64,000 nt of DNA, taken from the NCBI RefSeq assembly GCF_016722925.1, contig NZ_JAEQNC010000003.1, forward strand, positions 124,001 through 188,000. Direction: 5' to 3'. Below, in pieces: positions 25,250-35,830 of the stretch; the first letter of the stretch is position 1, and each line of letters starts with the position of its first letter. The notes beneath the pieces were generated by a model. That model was given only the letters and a program-made list of their open reading frames with translations. It made no database searches and was not told the origin of the DNA. The stretch is from Phytoamicus setariae. GTDB lineage: Bacteria; Pseudomonadota; Alphaproteobacteria; Rhizobiales; Rhizobiaceae. The position numbers were made by a program, and so were the translations under genes.

Positions 25250-26253
25250 GCGCCCTCGACTTCGATTCGATAGGACGTCCTGAAAGTCTCCCCTGCCTTG
25301 AAGGACAGGGCTGTTTCGATTCCGCTCGCGGCAATCGGGTTATCGGCGGTCGAAATCGCCGTTCCAAGGTCAAAGGCCGAAGCGATCGGCTCTACACCGA
25401 GTGCAAGATGGTTGCCGTTCCACGGATAGGCCGTTCTGCCGCGGTTGCTGAACCACAGGAGCAGACTCGGAAAATGATCATTCCGCCAGCCGAGCCTGAC
25501 CCGATACTTCTCCTCGAGATTATGCAGCGCAAAATTTCCATCGATTCCGGCGATCTGGAGGAGGTCCTCTGCTTTCCTATCCAACGGCAGGCGTGAGGCA
25601 TCGAGGGTTCCGCCTGCGATGAGCGGCGCCTCGCGCAGGTGATCGAACACCCTGTTTTCGGCAAAGATCGAAGCGCCCGGCTCGACCGTGCCGGGATACG
25701 TGTGGATCGTCCGGTAGGCGCCGGGTTCCAGACGCAGCATCCCGGGCATCGATGGCAGGCGGAAGACCGGGTGAAGGCCGATTGGCAGGCGGCAGTCGAT
25801 CCGCGTTTCGATCTCCAGTTCGAAGTCAATGGCCGGGGCTGCCGGATCGGGAATGATCCGCCGCAGAAGCGACTTGACCGGATGGTCGTCCGGATAGGTG
25901 ACCTGCAGCGCAAGAGTATCGGGCGAAGAATCGACCCAGCTCCATTTCTCATTGGAGCAGAAGCCGTGCGGAGTTCCGGATCCCGCAGTGCTTTGCCCAC
26001 GCGCGGCCCAGCCTCGTGAAAGTTCGCGTTCGGCATCGGCCCCGAAGGGAACGCAGGGCCATTCCCCGCGCAGTTGTTGCAGAATTCCCGGCAGGCTGCT
26101 GCGCTCGTGATCATTGCCCCAGGGAGCAACCTGCAGTGGGCTGATCTGCCGACCGTCTCCGAGAATGAAGGTCACCGGACCGAGCATGCCGCCGAGACGC
26201 TGGGCCGCCAGAATACCATGATCCCAGACGATGGCGCGTTGCTGGTCCTGCAT
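25246..26253 (-). CDS. Aldose 1-epimerase family protein
   Basis: A 335-residue mutarotase-fold protein with an internal GLHPVFRLP motif (the histidine on the central strand) and CVEP-like LGVEPIASAFDLG near the C-terminus carrying the likely catalytic glutamate. PHGFCSNEKW near residue 100 is the other substrate-site segment. The ATG at 26253 follows GGGAG by seven bases; an upstream in-frame ATG at 26286 lacks a site. It probably equilibrates the anomers of the island B sugar. It is convergent with the lactonase and so has its own promoter in 26254-26476. Confidence 0.88.
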   Translation of the reverse strand: MQDQQRAIVWDHGILAAQRLGGMLGPVTFILGDGRQISPLQVAPWGNDHERSSLPGILQQLRGEWPCVPFGADAERELSRGWAARGQSTAGSGTPHGFCSNEKWSWVDSSPDTLALQVTYPDDHPVKSLLRRIIPDPAAPAIDFELEIETRIDCRLPIGLHPVFRLPSMPGMLRLEPGAYRTIHTYPGTVEPGASIFAENRVFDHLREAPLIAGGTLDASRLPLDRKAEDLLQIAGIDGNFALHNLEEKYRVRLGWRNDHFPSLLLWFSNRGRTAYPWNGNHLALGVEPIASAFDLGTAISTADNPIAASGIETALSFKAGETFRTSYRIEVEGA

Positions 26254-26476
26254 GTCTTTACTCCCTTGCTTTGACGCGGCTAACATGTCGGATTCGCATC
26301 ACATCCAGCGCCAACGATTACAAGATCTCAACGACTTGCGCCATGCGGGACGAGGCGAGTGACGAAGTAGTGCGACACCACAGGAGCACAGAGCTCACCG
26401 TTTGAGGGCATGAAGCGGCCCGCGTGAGGTACGCACCCTCGGACAAGCTATTTGTAACTTTTGAGATAAAAACAGA

Positions 26477-26550
26477 TGGCTGGGGAACCTGGATTCGAAC
26501 CAGGACTAACGGAGTCAGAGTCCGTGGGTCTACCGTTAACCTATTCCCCA
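26477..26550 (-). tRNA. tRNA-Gln (anticodon CUG)
   Basis: On the minus strand a 74-base cloverleaf is visible: acceptor TGGGGAA pairs with TTCCCCA, followed by discriminator G and an encoded CCA. The T-arm is CCTGG-TTCGAAT-CCAGG. The anticodon stem-loop is ACGGA-CTCTGAC-TCCGT with anticodon CTG at plus-strand 26516-26518, which reads the glutamine codon CAG. It lies between the sugar island and ppx with its 3' end facing the island. Confidence 0.96.
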
Positions 26551-26955
26551 ATGACTGAATGAAATCAGCGTTTTGGCCTGACCCGGAGCGTTGCCTTCTG
26601 GCTTGTTCTGTCCACGGCAGGACCGAACTCGTTTCCGTTTCGTGCGGCCTTCTAACATATTCGCGCGTTCGATCAAGGGGGAATTGCATCACCAGGTGAA
26701 GAAATATTTGGAATAGTGAAGCGGCATGGCGTGGGCGATGTCGTCCGATTATTTCACCGGGCCTCGGGCGCGGTGCCCACACGAGATGGATTAGTCTCTG
26801 ATAATGAGCGCATTTTGCAACGCAGCAATGAAAGGCCGCGAAACCGAAAAAGAATTTGGCGAATTGATGACAAGCTGTTACATTCGCGCCAACATTGACA
26901 TCGAATGAGCGCCTGCTGCGGCCAACGGGCTTGCGCGGCGCGATGGATCAGAAAC
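26551..26955. other. Intergenic region between tRNA-Gln and ppx
   Basis: About 400 bases with no convincing gene; short open frames here lack ribosome-binding sites and family resemblance. It must hold the tRNA promoter (left end, minus strand) and the ppx promoter (right end). The stretch 26690-26720 and 26840-26885 is AT-richer than the surroundings. The length depends on which ppx start is correct. Confidence 0.5.
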
Positions 26956-28458
26956 GTGAGTGACCCCGAATACGGCGCAAAGCCGTCGAAGAGCGGGGCG
27001 ACTGAAGCAGAACCGACGTCCGGGCCGCATCGTTCCAGACGCGGAAAACGTAAGCGCAAGCGGGGTGGTCCGCCGGCGTTGACGTCTGCATCGTCCGTCC
27101 CGGAAAAAGCTTCCGGCGGATCAGCGCCCCTAGAAGCCGTTCAGGCGAAGAGCCAGGATCGGAAAAAGAAGCGTCGGCGGCGGTCGCGCGGCAACGCGGA
27201 TGTGCGCGTGCCTGAAGCCGCAGGCGCCAATAGACCGGTTCAATCCCCGCAGGAACAATCGCCCAGCAAGGACAAGCACAGGAAATCCCGCAACCGCAGA
27301 CGGCTGCAGGGCCGGCCCTTGCCGCCACAGGATGCGCCGAAGGCCGACGAGCGACAAGCTGTCCGATCGTCGAGCCCGCAGACTGCAAAGAGCGAGTCGC
27401 GACCGGAGCAGCCGCGCAGCCGTACCCATTTCACCGATACTCAACAGGATAGTCTCTACGCAGCACTCGACCTCGGCACCAACAATTGCCGGCTTCTGGT
27501 CGCCCAGCCGACCAGGCCGGGCCAATTCCGCGTCGTCGACGCTTTTTCGCGTATCGTGCGGCTCGGCGAAGGCCTTGGCGCGAGCGGAATGCTCTCCGGC
27601 GACGCCATGGACAGAGCCGTCGAAGCGCTGAAGGTCTGCGCTGCAAAACTGAGCACCAAGCAGGTCAGGCGCATGCGGCTGATCGCCACCGAAGCCTGCC
27701 GGGCGGCCGGCAATGGCGAGGATTTTCTTGCTCGCGTTACCACCGAGACGGGGCTTGATCTCGAGATCATCAACCGGGAAACAGAAGCGCGACTGGCTGT
27801 ATCCGGCTGCGCATCGCTCATTGGCCGCGAGGCCCGCTCTGCCGTCCTGTTCGATATTGGCGGCGGCTCCTCCGAGATTGCGGTGCTGCAGATCAACGGC
27901 GCGCGGTCGCCACGGCTTGCCAATCACATCACACACTGGACATCGCTGCCGGTCGGCGTGGTTACGCTATCGGAACGCTATGGCGGCAAGCATGTCACTC
28001 CGGAAATCTTCGAAGCCATGGTGGTCGAGGTCGAGAACATGCTGTCGCAGTTCGAGTCGCCACATGCCTCGGAGCTGAACGGCGAGGACAGTGGTTTCCA
28101 CATGATCGGCACATCGGGAACCGTGACGACGCTGGCCGGCGTGTATCTCAATCTGCCGCGCTATGATCGGCGCCAGGTCGACGGCCTCTGGATGAGCGCC
28201 GACCAGGTGACGGCCATGCAGGACAAGCTGGTGATGCTGGACTTCGATGCCCGTGCTGCCAATCCCTGCATCGGGCCGGACCGGGCTGATCTCGTTCTGG
28301 CGGGATGTGCAATCCTGGAGGCAATCCGCCGACGTTTTCCTGCCAGCCGCATGCGTGTCGCCGACCGGGGGTTGCGCGAGGGCCTGCTTACCGAAATGAT
28401 GGCCGATGACGGCATTTGGCGGCGGCAGAAACCGCGTTCGCCTTATCAAAGGAACTGA
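26956..28458 (+). CDS. ppx: Exopolyphosphatase / guanosine pentaphosphatase (Ppx/GppA family)
   Basis: A roughly 500-residue protein. The actin-fold phosphatase begins near residue 155 with [16 protein letters not shown], followed by [13 protein letters not shown] (second phosphate loop) and [12 protein letters not shown]. Family enzymes hydrolyse polyphosphate or pppGpp. The first 150 residues are a low-complexity, Lys/Arg/Pro/Ser-rich extension with clusters such as GKRKRKRGG and [13 protein letters not shown] at 26956 is preferred to ATG at 26905, whose extra 17 residues are cysteine-rich and unlike the family; neither has a clear Shine-Dalgarno. It is followed two bases later by rlmE. Confidence 0.92.
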   Translation: MSDPEYGAKPSKSGATEAEPTSGPHRSRRGKRKRKRGGPPALTSASSVPEKASGGSAPLEAVQAKSQDRKKKRRRRSRGNADVRVPEAAGANRPVQSPQEQSPSKDKHRKSRNRRRLQGRPLPPQDAPKADERQAVRSSSPQTAKSESRPEQPRSRTHFTDTQQDSLYAALDLGTNNCRLLVAQPTRPGQFRVVDAFSRIVRLGEGLGASGMLSGDAMDRAVEALKVCAAKLSTKQVRRMRLIATEACRAAGNGEDFLARVTTETGLDLEIINRETEARLAVSGCASLIGREARSAVLFDIGGGSSEIAVLQINGARSPRLANHITHWTSLPVGVVTLSERYGGKHVTPEIFEAMVVEVENMLSQFESPHASELNGEDSGFHMIGTSGTVTTLAGVYLNLPRYDRRQVDGLWMSADQVTAMQDKLVMLDFDARAANPCIGPDRADLVLAGCAILEAIRRRFPASRMRVADRGLREGLLTEMMADDGIWRRQKPRSPYQRN

Positions 28459-28460
28459 CG

Positions 28461-29180
28461 ATGGCAATACCCCCCCCAACTGGAGGCAAAGGCAAGGGCC
28501 GGAAACTGACTCAGCGGGTCAAGAACACCAAGCTGAAGGAATCCTCGCGCCGCTGGCTTGAGCGCCACATCAACGACCCTTACGTACAGCGCTCGCATCT
28601 TGAGGGATACCGCTCGCGTGCCGTCTACAAGCTGCTTGAGATCGATGAGAAGCACAACATCCTGAAGGGCGCACGCCGGATCATCGATCTGGGCGCCGCA
28701 CCGGGCGGCTGGTCGCAGATCGCCGCGCGCGTCACCGAATCCGACAACGACAATATTCGCGTCGCAGCGATCGACTTCCTCGAGATGGATGCTATCCCCG
28801 GCGTCAATTTCATCCAGATGGATTTTCTCGATGATGAAGCGCCGGCCAAGCTGCTCGAGGCAATCGGCGGCGCGCCAGACCTGGTGCTCTCCGACATGGC
28901 CGCACCAACGACCGGGCACCAGCGCACCGACCATCTGCGCACGATGCATCTATGCGAGGTGGCCGCACACTTTGCCATTGAAGTTTTGCGCGAAGGCGGG
29001 CACTTTCTAGCCAAGACTTTCCAGGGCGGGGCCGAGCGCGAATTGCTGAATTTGCTCAAGCACAATTTCACCAAGGTCGTGCATGTCAAGCCGGGGGCCT
29101 CACGGCAGGAATCAGTCGAGATGTTCCTGCTGGCCAAAGGCTTCAAGGGTCGCAAGGCGGTTAAAACCGAAGAGGAGTAG
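28461..29180 (+). CDS. rlmE: 23S rRNA (uridine2552-2'-O)-methyltransferase RlmE (FtsJ)
   Basis: A 239-residue SAM-dependent methyltransferase. It has [15 protein letters not shown] near residue 50 (the RAVYKL motif with the first catalytic Lys), SAM loop [12 protein letters not shown], the acidic MDFLD segment, catalytic aspartate in [11 protein letters not shown] and lysine in FLAKTFQGG. It methylates U2552 in the A-loop of 23S rRNA, promoting 50S maturation. The ATG at 28461 is chosen because AAAGGAA precedes it and it starts two bases after the ppx stop. The N-terminus ([13 protein letters not shown]) is a Gly/Lys tail common in alphaproteobacterial RlmE. Confidence 0.96.
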   Translation: MAIPPPTGGKGKGRKLTQRVKNTKLKESSRRWLERHINDPYVQRSHLEGYRSRAVYKLLEIDEKHNILKGARRIIDLGAAPGGWSQIAARVTESDNDNIRVAAIDFLEMDAIPGVNFIQMDFLDDEAPAKLLEAIGGAPDLVLSDMAAPTTGHQRTDHLRTMHLCEVAAHFAIEVLREGGHFLAKTFQGGAERELLNLLKHNFTKVVHVKPGASRQESVEMFLLAKGFKGRKAVKTEEE

Positions 29181-29182
29181 GC

Positions 29183-29566
29183 ATGCTGCTTTATGTAACC
29201 GTCGGCACCAACAACCTCGAACGCGCGCTTGAATTTTACGATCCCGTCCTTGCTACACTCGGCTATGTCAGGCGTGTCCTGAAGGAGGAGGAGATCGGCT
29301 ACGCCGCGCCAGAAGACGAGCGCTGCCGGTTCTGGATTCTTTATCCCTACGACAAGCAGGAAGCCTCGTCCGGCAACGGCTCCATGACGACCTTCGTCGC
29401 GCCGGATCGCTCGGCGGTACGCGCTTTTCATGCCGCAGCGCTGCTGTATGGCGGCGAAGACGAAGGCAAGCCGGGATTGCGCCCCTATCACGCCAATTTT
29501 TATGGCGCCTATATCAGGGATCCCGACGGCAACAAGCTGTCGGCGGTCTGCGAAAACGCCGAATAA
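29183..29566 (+). CDS. VOC-family (glyoxalase-fold) protein
   Basis: A 127-residue single-domain vicinal-oxygen-chelate protein: beta-alpha-beta start LLYVTVGTNNLERALEFYDPVLATLGY, then FWILYPYD, and a C-terminal GAYIRDPDGNKLSAVCE with the usual acidic metal ligand near the end. The first usual histidine is replaced by V in the YVTV strand, so a complete metal site is doubtful. GAGGAG overlapping the rlmE stop provides its ribosome-binding site, so it is cotranscribed with ppx-rlmE. No substrate can be assigned. Confidence 0.88.
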   Translation: MLLYVTVGTNNLERALEFYDPVLATLGYVRRVLKEEEIGYAAPEDERCRFWILYPYDKQEASSGNGSMTTFVAPDRSAVRAFHAAALLYGGEDEGKPGLRPYHANFYGAYIRDPDGNKLSAVCENAE

Positions 29567-29571
29567 GGCCT

Positions 29572-31062
29572 TTACGGCAGCTCTTCCTCGATTTTGTCGA
29601 TGCGATGTCCCGATACAGCGCTGCCAGCACCGGCTGGCAGGCGCGATATCGGAAACGCGGCGGCGATATTGAGTACCGCGACACACAAGAACGCAATGTG
29701 GAAGCTGGCAATTCCCAGCGACTGGCCGGTTGCGACGGCGTGAATTTCCAGAATGATGCCCGCGAAAGCCACACCGAGCGCGCCTGATATCTGCTGGATC
29801 ACTGCATTCAGGGCCGTTGCCTGGCTCGTCTGGTTCCTCTCGATATCGGCAAAGCCGAGAATATTGATGCCGGTGAAAAAGAACGAACGGACAAAGCCCG
29901 TCAGGAAAAGTATGCCAATCAGCACGATATAGGGTGTGTCGGGGAAGAAGAAGGCATTGGCCGCGGTGCCGACAGCCGAGGCCGTGGCGGCTGCAAGCAG
30001 GGTCCGTCGGAAACCGAAGCGCAGGAAAACCCTGCGCGCCACGAACTTGGTGAACAGCGCCCCGCCCGCCGCCACGAACGTAATGAGGCCGGAATGAAAG
30101 GCCGAGAAGCCGAAACCCAGTTGCAGCATCAACGGCAGCAGGAAGGGCACCGCCCCCATGGCAATCCTGAAGATGGTGCCTGATGTGACGCAGACGCGGA
30201 ACGTCTCGATGCGAAAGAGGCCGAGATCGAGCACAGGATGGGGATGCCGGCGGGCATGGCCGATAAAGAGGAGCGTCGACAGCGCGCCGATTGCGGTTGC
30301 CGCAACACCAATCGCCGGCGGCAGCGCGGGGAGGCTGACTACCGACAGGCCGAACACGATTCCGGCCGCGCCAATCCCGCTGAGCACGAACCCGACCAGA
30401 TCGGCCGGCGGCGGCGGCGGACTGTCAATCCTGGGCAGGTAGATGACCGACAGCGCGATGCCGATAAAGCCGATCGGCACGTTGATCAGGAAGATCCATT
30501 CCCAATTGAAGTAAGTGGTGATGAACCCGCCGATCGGCGGTCCGACCAACGGGCCGATGACACCGGGTATCGTAAACATCGCCATGGCCGAGACCAGCTC
30601 GGACTTCTTGGTCGAGCGAAGCAGGATGGCGCGGCCGACCGGCGTCATCATCGAGCCGCCCATGCCTTGCAGGAAGCGCGCCATCACGAAGGAGATCAAG
30701 CTGCCGGACACGGCGCAGAGGACGGAACCCGCCATGAAAACGCCGATGGCGATGAGAAACACGCGTTTGGCGCCAAAGCGGTCTGCCGCCCAGCCGGAAA
30801 GCGGGATGAACACCCCAAGCGCCACAAGATAGGACGTCATCGCCAGCTTCAGGGTGATCGGGCCGACTGCCAGATCGGCGGCAATGGCCGGAAGCGACGT
30901 CGCGATCACGGTCGAATCCATCTGCTCCATGAACAGCGCGACAGCAAGAATGAGAGGAGCGAAACGGTGCAATGCGGCAATCCGGTGGTGGTGCGACTCG
31001 TAGGGACAAGCCCATCCGACGGAGAAACCAGAGACAGCAAATCGGGTCGCTGGCAAGGCCAA
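29572..31062 (-). CDS. MFS multidrug efflux transporter (DHA2/EmrB type)
   Basis: Up to 496 residues with 12-14 hydrophobic segments. The first segment contains MEQMDSTVIATSLPAIAADL, the motif D1 of DHA2 drug/proton antiporters, followed by motif A GWAADRFGAKRVF. The central GVIGPLVGPPIGGFI is motif C, which marks exporters. The open frame begins with TTG at 31062; the first 30 residues are not membrane protein-like, so translation may begin nearer the first segment (RFAPLILAVAL). It is convergent with the VOC gene. Substrate unknown. Confidence 0.9.
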   Translation of the reverse strand: MALPATRFAVSGFSVGWACPYESHHHRIAALHRFAPLILAVALFMEQMDSTVIATSLPAIAADLAVGPITLKLAMTSYLVALGVFIPLSGWAADRFGAKRVFLIAIGVFMAGSVLCAVSGSLISFVMARFLQGMGGSMMTPVGRAILLRSTKKSELVSAMAMFTIPGVIGPLVGPPIGGFITTYFNWEWIFLINVPIGFIGIALSVIYLPRIDSPPPPPADLVGFVLSGIGAAGIVFGLSVVSLPALPPAIGVAATAIGALSTLLFIGHARRHPHPVLDLGLFRIETFRVCVTSGTIFRIAMGAVPFLLPLMLQLGFGFSAFHSGLITFVAAGGALFTKFVARRVFLRFGFRRTLLAAATASAVGTAANAFFFPDTPYIVLIGILFLTGFVRSFFFTGINILGFADIERNQTSQATALNAVIQQISGALGVAFAGIILEIHAVATGQSLGIASFHIAFLCVAVLNIAAAFPISRLPAGAGSAVSGHRIDKIEEELP

Positions 31063-31086
31063 CCGGTGCGAAATCCGGCCTTCAGA

Positions 31087-31380
31087 CTAATCCTGAACTG
31101 CCGGCCCGCTCTCGAAACGTCTCAGCCGGGCCTCGACCATTCTCTCCAGCTCGGCCTTGTGTTCCAGCGTTAATTGCCGCCAATCCCTATCGGCAAGCGC
31201 GCCGGCGATCGCGTGAAGCATGTTGCGACTGATGGCCTTGCCGAAGCGGAAGCAAAGCATGGCATACGCCTCAACGGCGCCCAACGCGCGGAGGTCATCG
31301 ACCGAGTTCACCCCGATCTCAGCAAGCAGCGCTTCAGATTTCGGACCAAGATTGCGCAGCGCCGAAATCGGCTCCGGCAT
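31087..31380 (-). CDS. TfoX C-terminal-domain protein
   Basis: A 97-residue protein consisting only of the helix-hairpin-helix-like TfoX C-terminal domain: LRNLGPKSEALLAEIGVNSVDDLRALGAVEAYAML at the start, then a helical tail rich in R, L and E. In gammaproteobacteria this domain is fused to a TfoX/Sxy N-terminal domain that promotes competence; that domain is absent here. It starts four bases after the TerB-family stop and is presumably cotranscribed with it. Function unknown. Confidence 0.85.
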   Translation of the reverse strand: MPEPISALRNLGPKSEALLAEIGVNSVDDLRALGAVEAYAMLCFRFGKAISRNMLHAIAGALADRDWRQLTLEHKAELERMVEARLRRFESGPAVQD

Positions 31381-31384
31381 GACT

Positions 31385-31798
31385 TCACACCCTGCGGAAA
31401 CGCGCTATCGCACTGCGTTCGATGGCTGCTGCAGTCAGCTTGTCGATTTCTAGCCGCGCCCGCAACAACTGCAGAAACCGGACTTCGGTCTGGTCAAGCC
31501 AGAGATCGGCGGTCGCGACTTCCACCGCCAGCGCATAGGCCGTGTCATAAAGCCGGGGCGGCAATGCATCCTTGATGGTTTCAAGCGCGATCTCGAGGCC
31601 CTCCGACCCGGCAAGAATCGCCTGGACTTCGCGGGTTGCAGGAATGATTTTTTCTTCGTCGAACCCTTGAAATACCGGCAGGAACTTGGCCAGCCGCCCG
31701 ATGCGCTGCAGCTCAGCATCCGGCATATGGCCATCGGCGGCCGAGACCATCACCATCACATAGATCAATGCTGCGGGAATCGTCACTGTATTTGCCAT
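31385..31798 (-). CDS. TerB-family tellurite-resistance-like protein
   Basis: A 137-residue all-helical protein with the TerB pattern: ALIYVMVMVSAADGHMPDAELQRIGRLA (acidic metal-binding helix turn) near the N-terminus and YALAVEVATADLWLDQTEVRFLQLLRARLEI (second acidic repeat) in the C-terminal half. Alphaproteobacterial genomes carry such free-standing TerB domains without ter operons. The name reflects the fold and does not show tellurite resistance. Confidence 0.85.
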   Translation of the reverse strand: MANTVTIPAALIYVMVMVSAADGHMPDAELQRIGRLAKFLPVFQGFDEEKIIPATREVQAILAGSEGLEIALETIKDALPPRLYDTAYALAVEVATADLWLDQTEVRFLQLLRARLEIDKLTAAAIERSAIARFRRV

Positions 31799-32009
31799 TC
31801 GAAAGTCCTTGCCTGCCGGTCATCCGCCTGAGTTAGAGCGGTGAAGCCGAGAAATCAAGGCAAATCCGGTGCTTTGCAGCATCATCGCGCCCGACGGAAG
31901 CCTGTCTTCGCATCAACGGATAGCGCACGGTTCCCGGGCCGCGACCCTTGCCACGACCGGGCTTCCATCCTACATGATGCGGACCTCAACCCCCTGCGGA
32001 GTCTCAAGA

Positions 32010-32957
32010 ATGGCAAGGATCAAGAACGTCGCCGTACAGATGGATCACGTCTCCACCATCAACATCGCTGGCGACTCCACTTTTGCCATGAGCATCGAAG
32101 CGCAGGCGCGCGGATACAAACTCTTCCATTATACGCCCGAACGGCTGTCCATGCGCGACGGCAAGATCCATGCAACAGTCGAGCCGATGACGTTGCGCGA
32201 CATCAAGGGCGATCACTATGAACTCGGCGAGCCCGAACGCGTCGATCTCGCTACCATGGACGTTATCCTGCTCAGGCAGGATCCGCCCTTCGACATGGCC
32301 TATATCACTTCCACGCATCTGCTGGAGCGGCTGCATCCCAACACGCTGGTGGTCAATGATCCGGCCTGGGTGCGCAACTCGCCGGAAAAGATCTTCGTCA
32401 CCGAGTTTGCCGACCTGATGCCGAAGACGCTGATTACCCGCGATGTCTCGGAGATCGCCAGATTCCGCGCCGAAATGGGCGACATCATCCTCAAGCCGCT
32501 CTACGGCAATGGCGGGGCGGGCGTATTTCACTCCACGCGCGACGACCGCAACTTCTCCTCCCTGCTGGAAATGTTCGGCCAGATGTTCCGCGAACCCTTC
32601 ATCGCTCAGCAATATCTGCCTGATGTCCGCAAGGGCGACAAACGCATCATCCTGATCGACGGCGAGCCTGTCGGCGCGATCAACCGCGTTCCGTCCGAAA
32701 CCGATTCCCGCTCCAACATGCATGTCGGCGGCCGGGCCGAGCATTCCGAACTGACAGCGCGCGAAAAGGAAATCTGCGCCCGCATCGGGCCGTCCCTGCG
32801 CGAACGCGGCTTCATTCTCGTCGGCATCGACGTGATCGGCGACTACATGACCGAGATCAACGTGACCTCGCCCACAGGCATCCGCGAAGTGCGCAAATTC
32901 GGCGGAGCCGATATCGCCTCGCTGTTCTGGGACGCGGTCGAGAAGAAGCGCGGCTAA
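32010..32957 (+). CDS. gshB: Glutathione synthetase
   Basis: A 315-residue ATP-grasp ligase, the usual length. It begins [21 protein letters not shown], followed by [14 protein letters not shown] (gamma-glutamylcysteine region), [19 protein letters not shown]-grasp lysine [15 protein letters not shown], and the C-terminal [20 protein letters not shown] metal site. It joins glycine to gamma-glutamylcysteine in the cytoplasm. The ATG at 32010 has GGAG nine bases upstream and begins the conserved region; the open frame upstream is not conserved. It is monocistronic. Confidence 0.97.
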   Translation: MARIKNVAVQMDHVSTINIAGDSTFAMSIEAQARGYKLFHYTPERLSMRDGKIHATVEPMTLRDIKGDHYELGEPERVDLATMDVILLRQDPPFDMAYITSTHLLERLHPNTLVVNDPAWVRNSPEKIFVTEFADLMPKTLITRDVSEIARFRAEMGDIILKPLYGNGGAGVFHSTRDDRNFSSLLEMFGQMFREPFIAQQYLPDVRKGDKRIILIDGEPVGAINRVPSETDSRSNMHVGGRAEHSELTAREKEICARIGPSLRERGFILVGIDVIGDYMTEINVTSPTGIREVRKFGGADIASLFWDAVEKKRG

Positions 32958-33161
32958 GGTTCCCACACGCAGACGAAGTGACTGGTTGCCACAATATGTT
33001 CCACCAGCCACAACCCGACGCAACCTGATTTCAGCCGCTGCGTGAAATCCGTTCGATCAATGTTCTTGTTTTATTCCCTGCTCCATGCTTTATTACAACC
33101 GATAGCCGCCGAGGGATAGTTTTTCCCGTCGTTGTGCGGCATACGTGGGGGCGCAAGCATC

Positions 33162-34694
33162 ATGGTTGCGAGGGTAAGCACGGTTGCATTCCAGGGTATA
33201 GACGGCTTGCCCGTCGACGTGCAGGTAATGGTGGCACCCGGCAAGGTCGGCATGCAAATCGTCGGATTACCGGACAAGGCCGTCGCCGAGAGCCGGGAAC
33301 GCGTCCAGGCTGCGTTGCATGCCTCTGGCCTGGCCCTGCCGCCAAAGCGGGTTACCGTCAATCTCGCGCCTGCCGATCTGCCCAAGGAAGGCAGCCATTT
33401 CGACCTGCCCATCGCGCTGGCGCTGATGGCGGCGCTCGGTGCCATACCGGGCGATGCATTGCAGGATTACCTCGTGATCGGCGAGCTCAATCTCGACGGT
33501 ACGGTTGCTGCGGTCGCGGGTGCGTTACCGGCGGCGATCGCGGCAAACGCTCTGTCCAAGGGGCTCATCTGCCCTTTTGACAGCGGCCCGGAAGCGGCAT
33601 GGGCGGGATCAGATATCGATATCCTGGCACCCCGCAGCCTGATTGCGCTTGCCAACCATTTCCGCGGCACGCAGGTTTTGTCGCGGCCGGAACCGGCAAT
33701 TCGCCAGAACCCGGCCAATTTTTCCGATCTCGGCGAGATAAAGGGACAGGAAAGTGCGAAGCGCGCGCTGGAAGTCGCAGCCGCTGGCGGGCACAATCTT
33801 TTATTTGTAGGCCCACCCGGTTCGGGCAAATCGATGCTCGCCCAACGGCTTCCGTCGATCCTGCCACCGCTCGCAGCCTCCGAGTTGCTGGAGGTCTCGA
33901 TGATTCACTCCATCGCCGGCCAGCTTTCCGGCGGCAAACTCTCGGACCGGCGCCCCTATCGGGCGCCGCACCATTCCGCCACCATGGCCGCGTTGATTGG
34001 CGGAGGATTGCGAGCCAAGCCGGGCGAAGCATCACTGGCTCACAACGGCATCCTGTTTCTCGACGAGTTGCCCGAGTTCAATCCACAAACGCTCGACGCT
34101 TTGCGCCAACCGCTGGAGACCGGCGAATGCGTCATTGCCCGTGCCAACCATCACGTCAGTTATCCCGCCAGTTTTCAGCTGATCGCCGCCATGAACCCCT
34201 GCCGCTGCGGCATGGCCGGCGAACCCGGGCACAGTTGCGCGCGTGGCCCTAGATGTGCCAGCGACTATCAGGGCAGGATTTCCGGCCCGCTGCTGGACCG
34301 GATCGATATCCGTATCGACGTGCCGGCGGTCTCCGCCACCGATCTCATCCGGCCTATGACCGCCGAGCGAAGCGAAGTCGTGGCACGGCGAGTGGCCTCC
34401 GCCCGCGAACTGCAACGCGACCGCTTCCTTGCGGCCGGAATGCCGGCGCTGTCATCCAATGCACGATGCTCGACATCGCTGATCGAGAAGATTGCCGAGC
34501 CCGATGCCGGCGGACTGCAATTGCTCAGGGATGCCGCCGAAAAGATGAAATTTTCCGCCCGTGGCTATCACCGCATCCTGAAAGTAGCCCGCACCCTGGC
34601 CGATCTAGACCAATCGCAGCATGTCGGCCGAATCCATCTGGCGGAAGCGAATTCCTACCGCATTGCCGGCGACCGCTTGCAGAGCGCGGCGTGA
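33162..34694 (+). CDS. comM: YifB/ComM-family Mg-chelatase-like AAA+ ATPase
   Basis: A 510-residue protein with an N-terminal LonC-like domain (VSTVAFQGIDGLPVDVQV, PDKAVAESRERVQAAL), Walker A GPPGSGKSM near residue 220, Walker B ILFLDELPEF, the GYHRILKVARTLADL C-terminal helical region and a cysteine-rich insert (NPCRCGMAG...CARGPRC) typical of the family. ComM is a branch-migration helicase in natural transformation of Vibrio/Haemophilus, but orthologues are widespread in bacteria with no known competence. The ATG at 33162 is chosen over one ten codons upstream by conservation. Confidence 0.95.
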   Translation: MVARVSTVAFQGIDGLPVDVQVMVAPGKVGMQIVGLPDKAVAESRERVQAALHASGLALPPKRVTVNLAPADLPKEGSHFDLPIALALMAALGAIPGDALQDYLVIGELNLDGTVAAVAGALPAAIAANALSKGLICPFDSGPEAAWAGSDIDILAPRSLIALANHFRGTQVLSRPEPAIRQNPANFSDLGEIKGQESAKRALEVAAAGGHNLLFVGPPGSGKSMLAQRLPSILPPLAASELLEVSMIHSIAGQLSGGKLSDRRPYRAPHHSATMAALIGGGLRAKPGEASLAHNGILFLDELPEFNPQTLDALRQPLETGECVIARANHHVSYPASFQLIAAMNPCRCGMAGEPGHSCARGPRCASDYQGRISGPLLDRIDIRIDVPAVSATDLIRPMTAERSEVVARRVASARELQRDRFLAAGMPALSSNARCSTSLIEKIAEPDAGGLQLLRDAAEKMKFSARGYHRILKVARTLADLDQSQHVGRIHLAEANSYRIAGDRLQSAA

Positions 34695-34696
34695 TT

Positions 34697-34722
34697 GGAA
34701 AAGGGCCGGATGATTACCCGGC
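34697..34722 (-). terminator. Rho-independent terminator of cysK
   Basis: On the minus strand the inverted repeat GGGCCGG/CCGGCCC (34716-34722 with 34701-34707, eight-base loop) is followed by TTTT at 34700-34697. It lies ten bases after the cysK stop and just after the convergent comM stop. It may also slow transcription from the opposite side, though that strand lacks a T-run. Confidence 0.8.
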
Positions 34723-34731
34723 CCCTAAGAT

Positions 34732-35700
<969 letters not shown>

Positions 35701-35830
35701 GGCATCACTCCCTGTTGTGTGACGCGAAGGTAGGCTGTCAGCTTCCATCTTTCCAGACAGATTCACGCTCGGCATCGGTATTTTCAGAAAAATTCGACCA
35801 GAAGACCGAGCAAGCTGGAAATATTTTCTA

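Noticed and set aside
4336-26550. Sugar region as a genomic island integrated at tRNA-Gln
   Set aside because: The tRNA 3' end faces the region, but I found no integrase gene, no second copy of the tRNA 3' end, and ordinary core genes (rnk, ABC-F) lie inside the sugar region.
26318-26782. A 154-codon minus-strand frame across tRNA-Gln
   Set aside because: It reads through a functional tRNA and has no recognisable domain.
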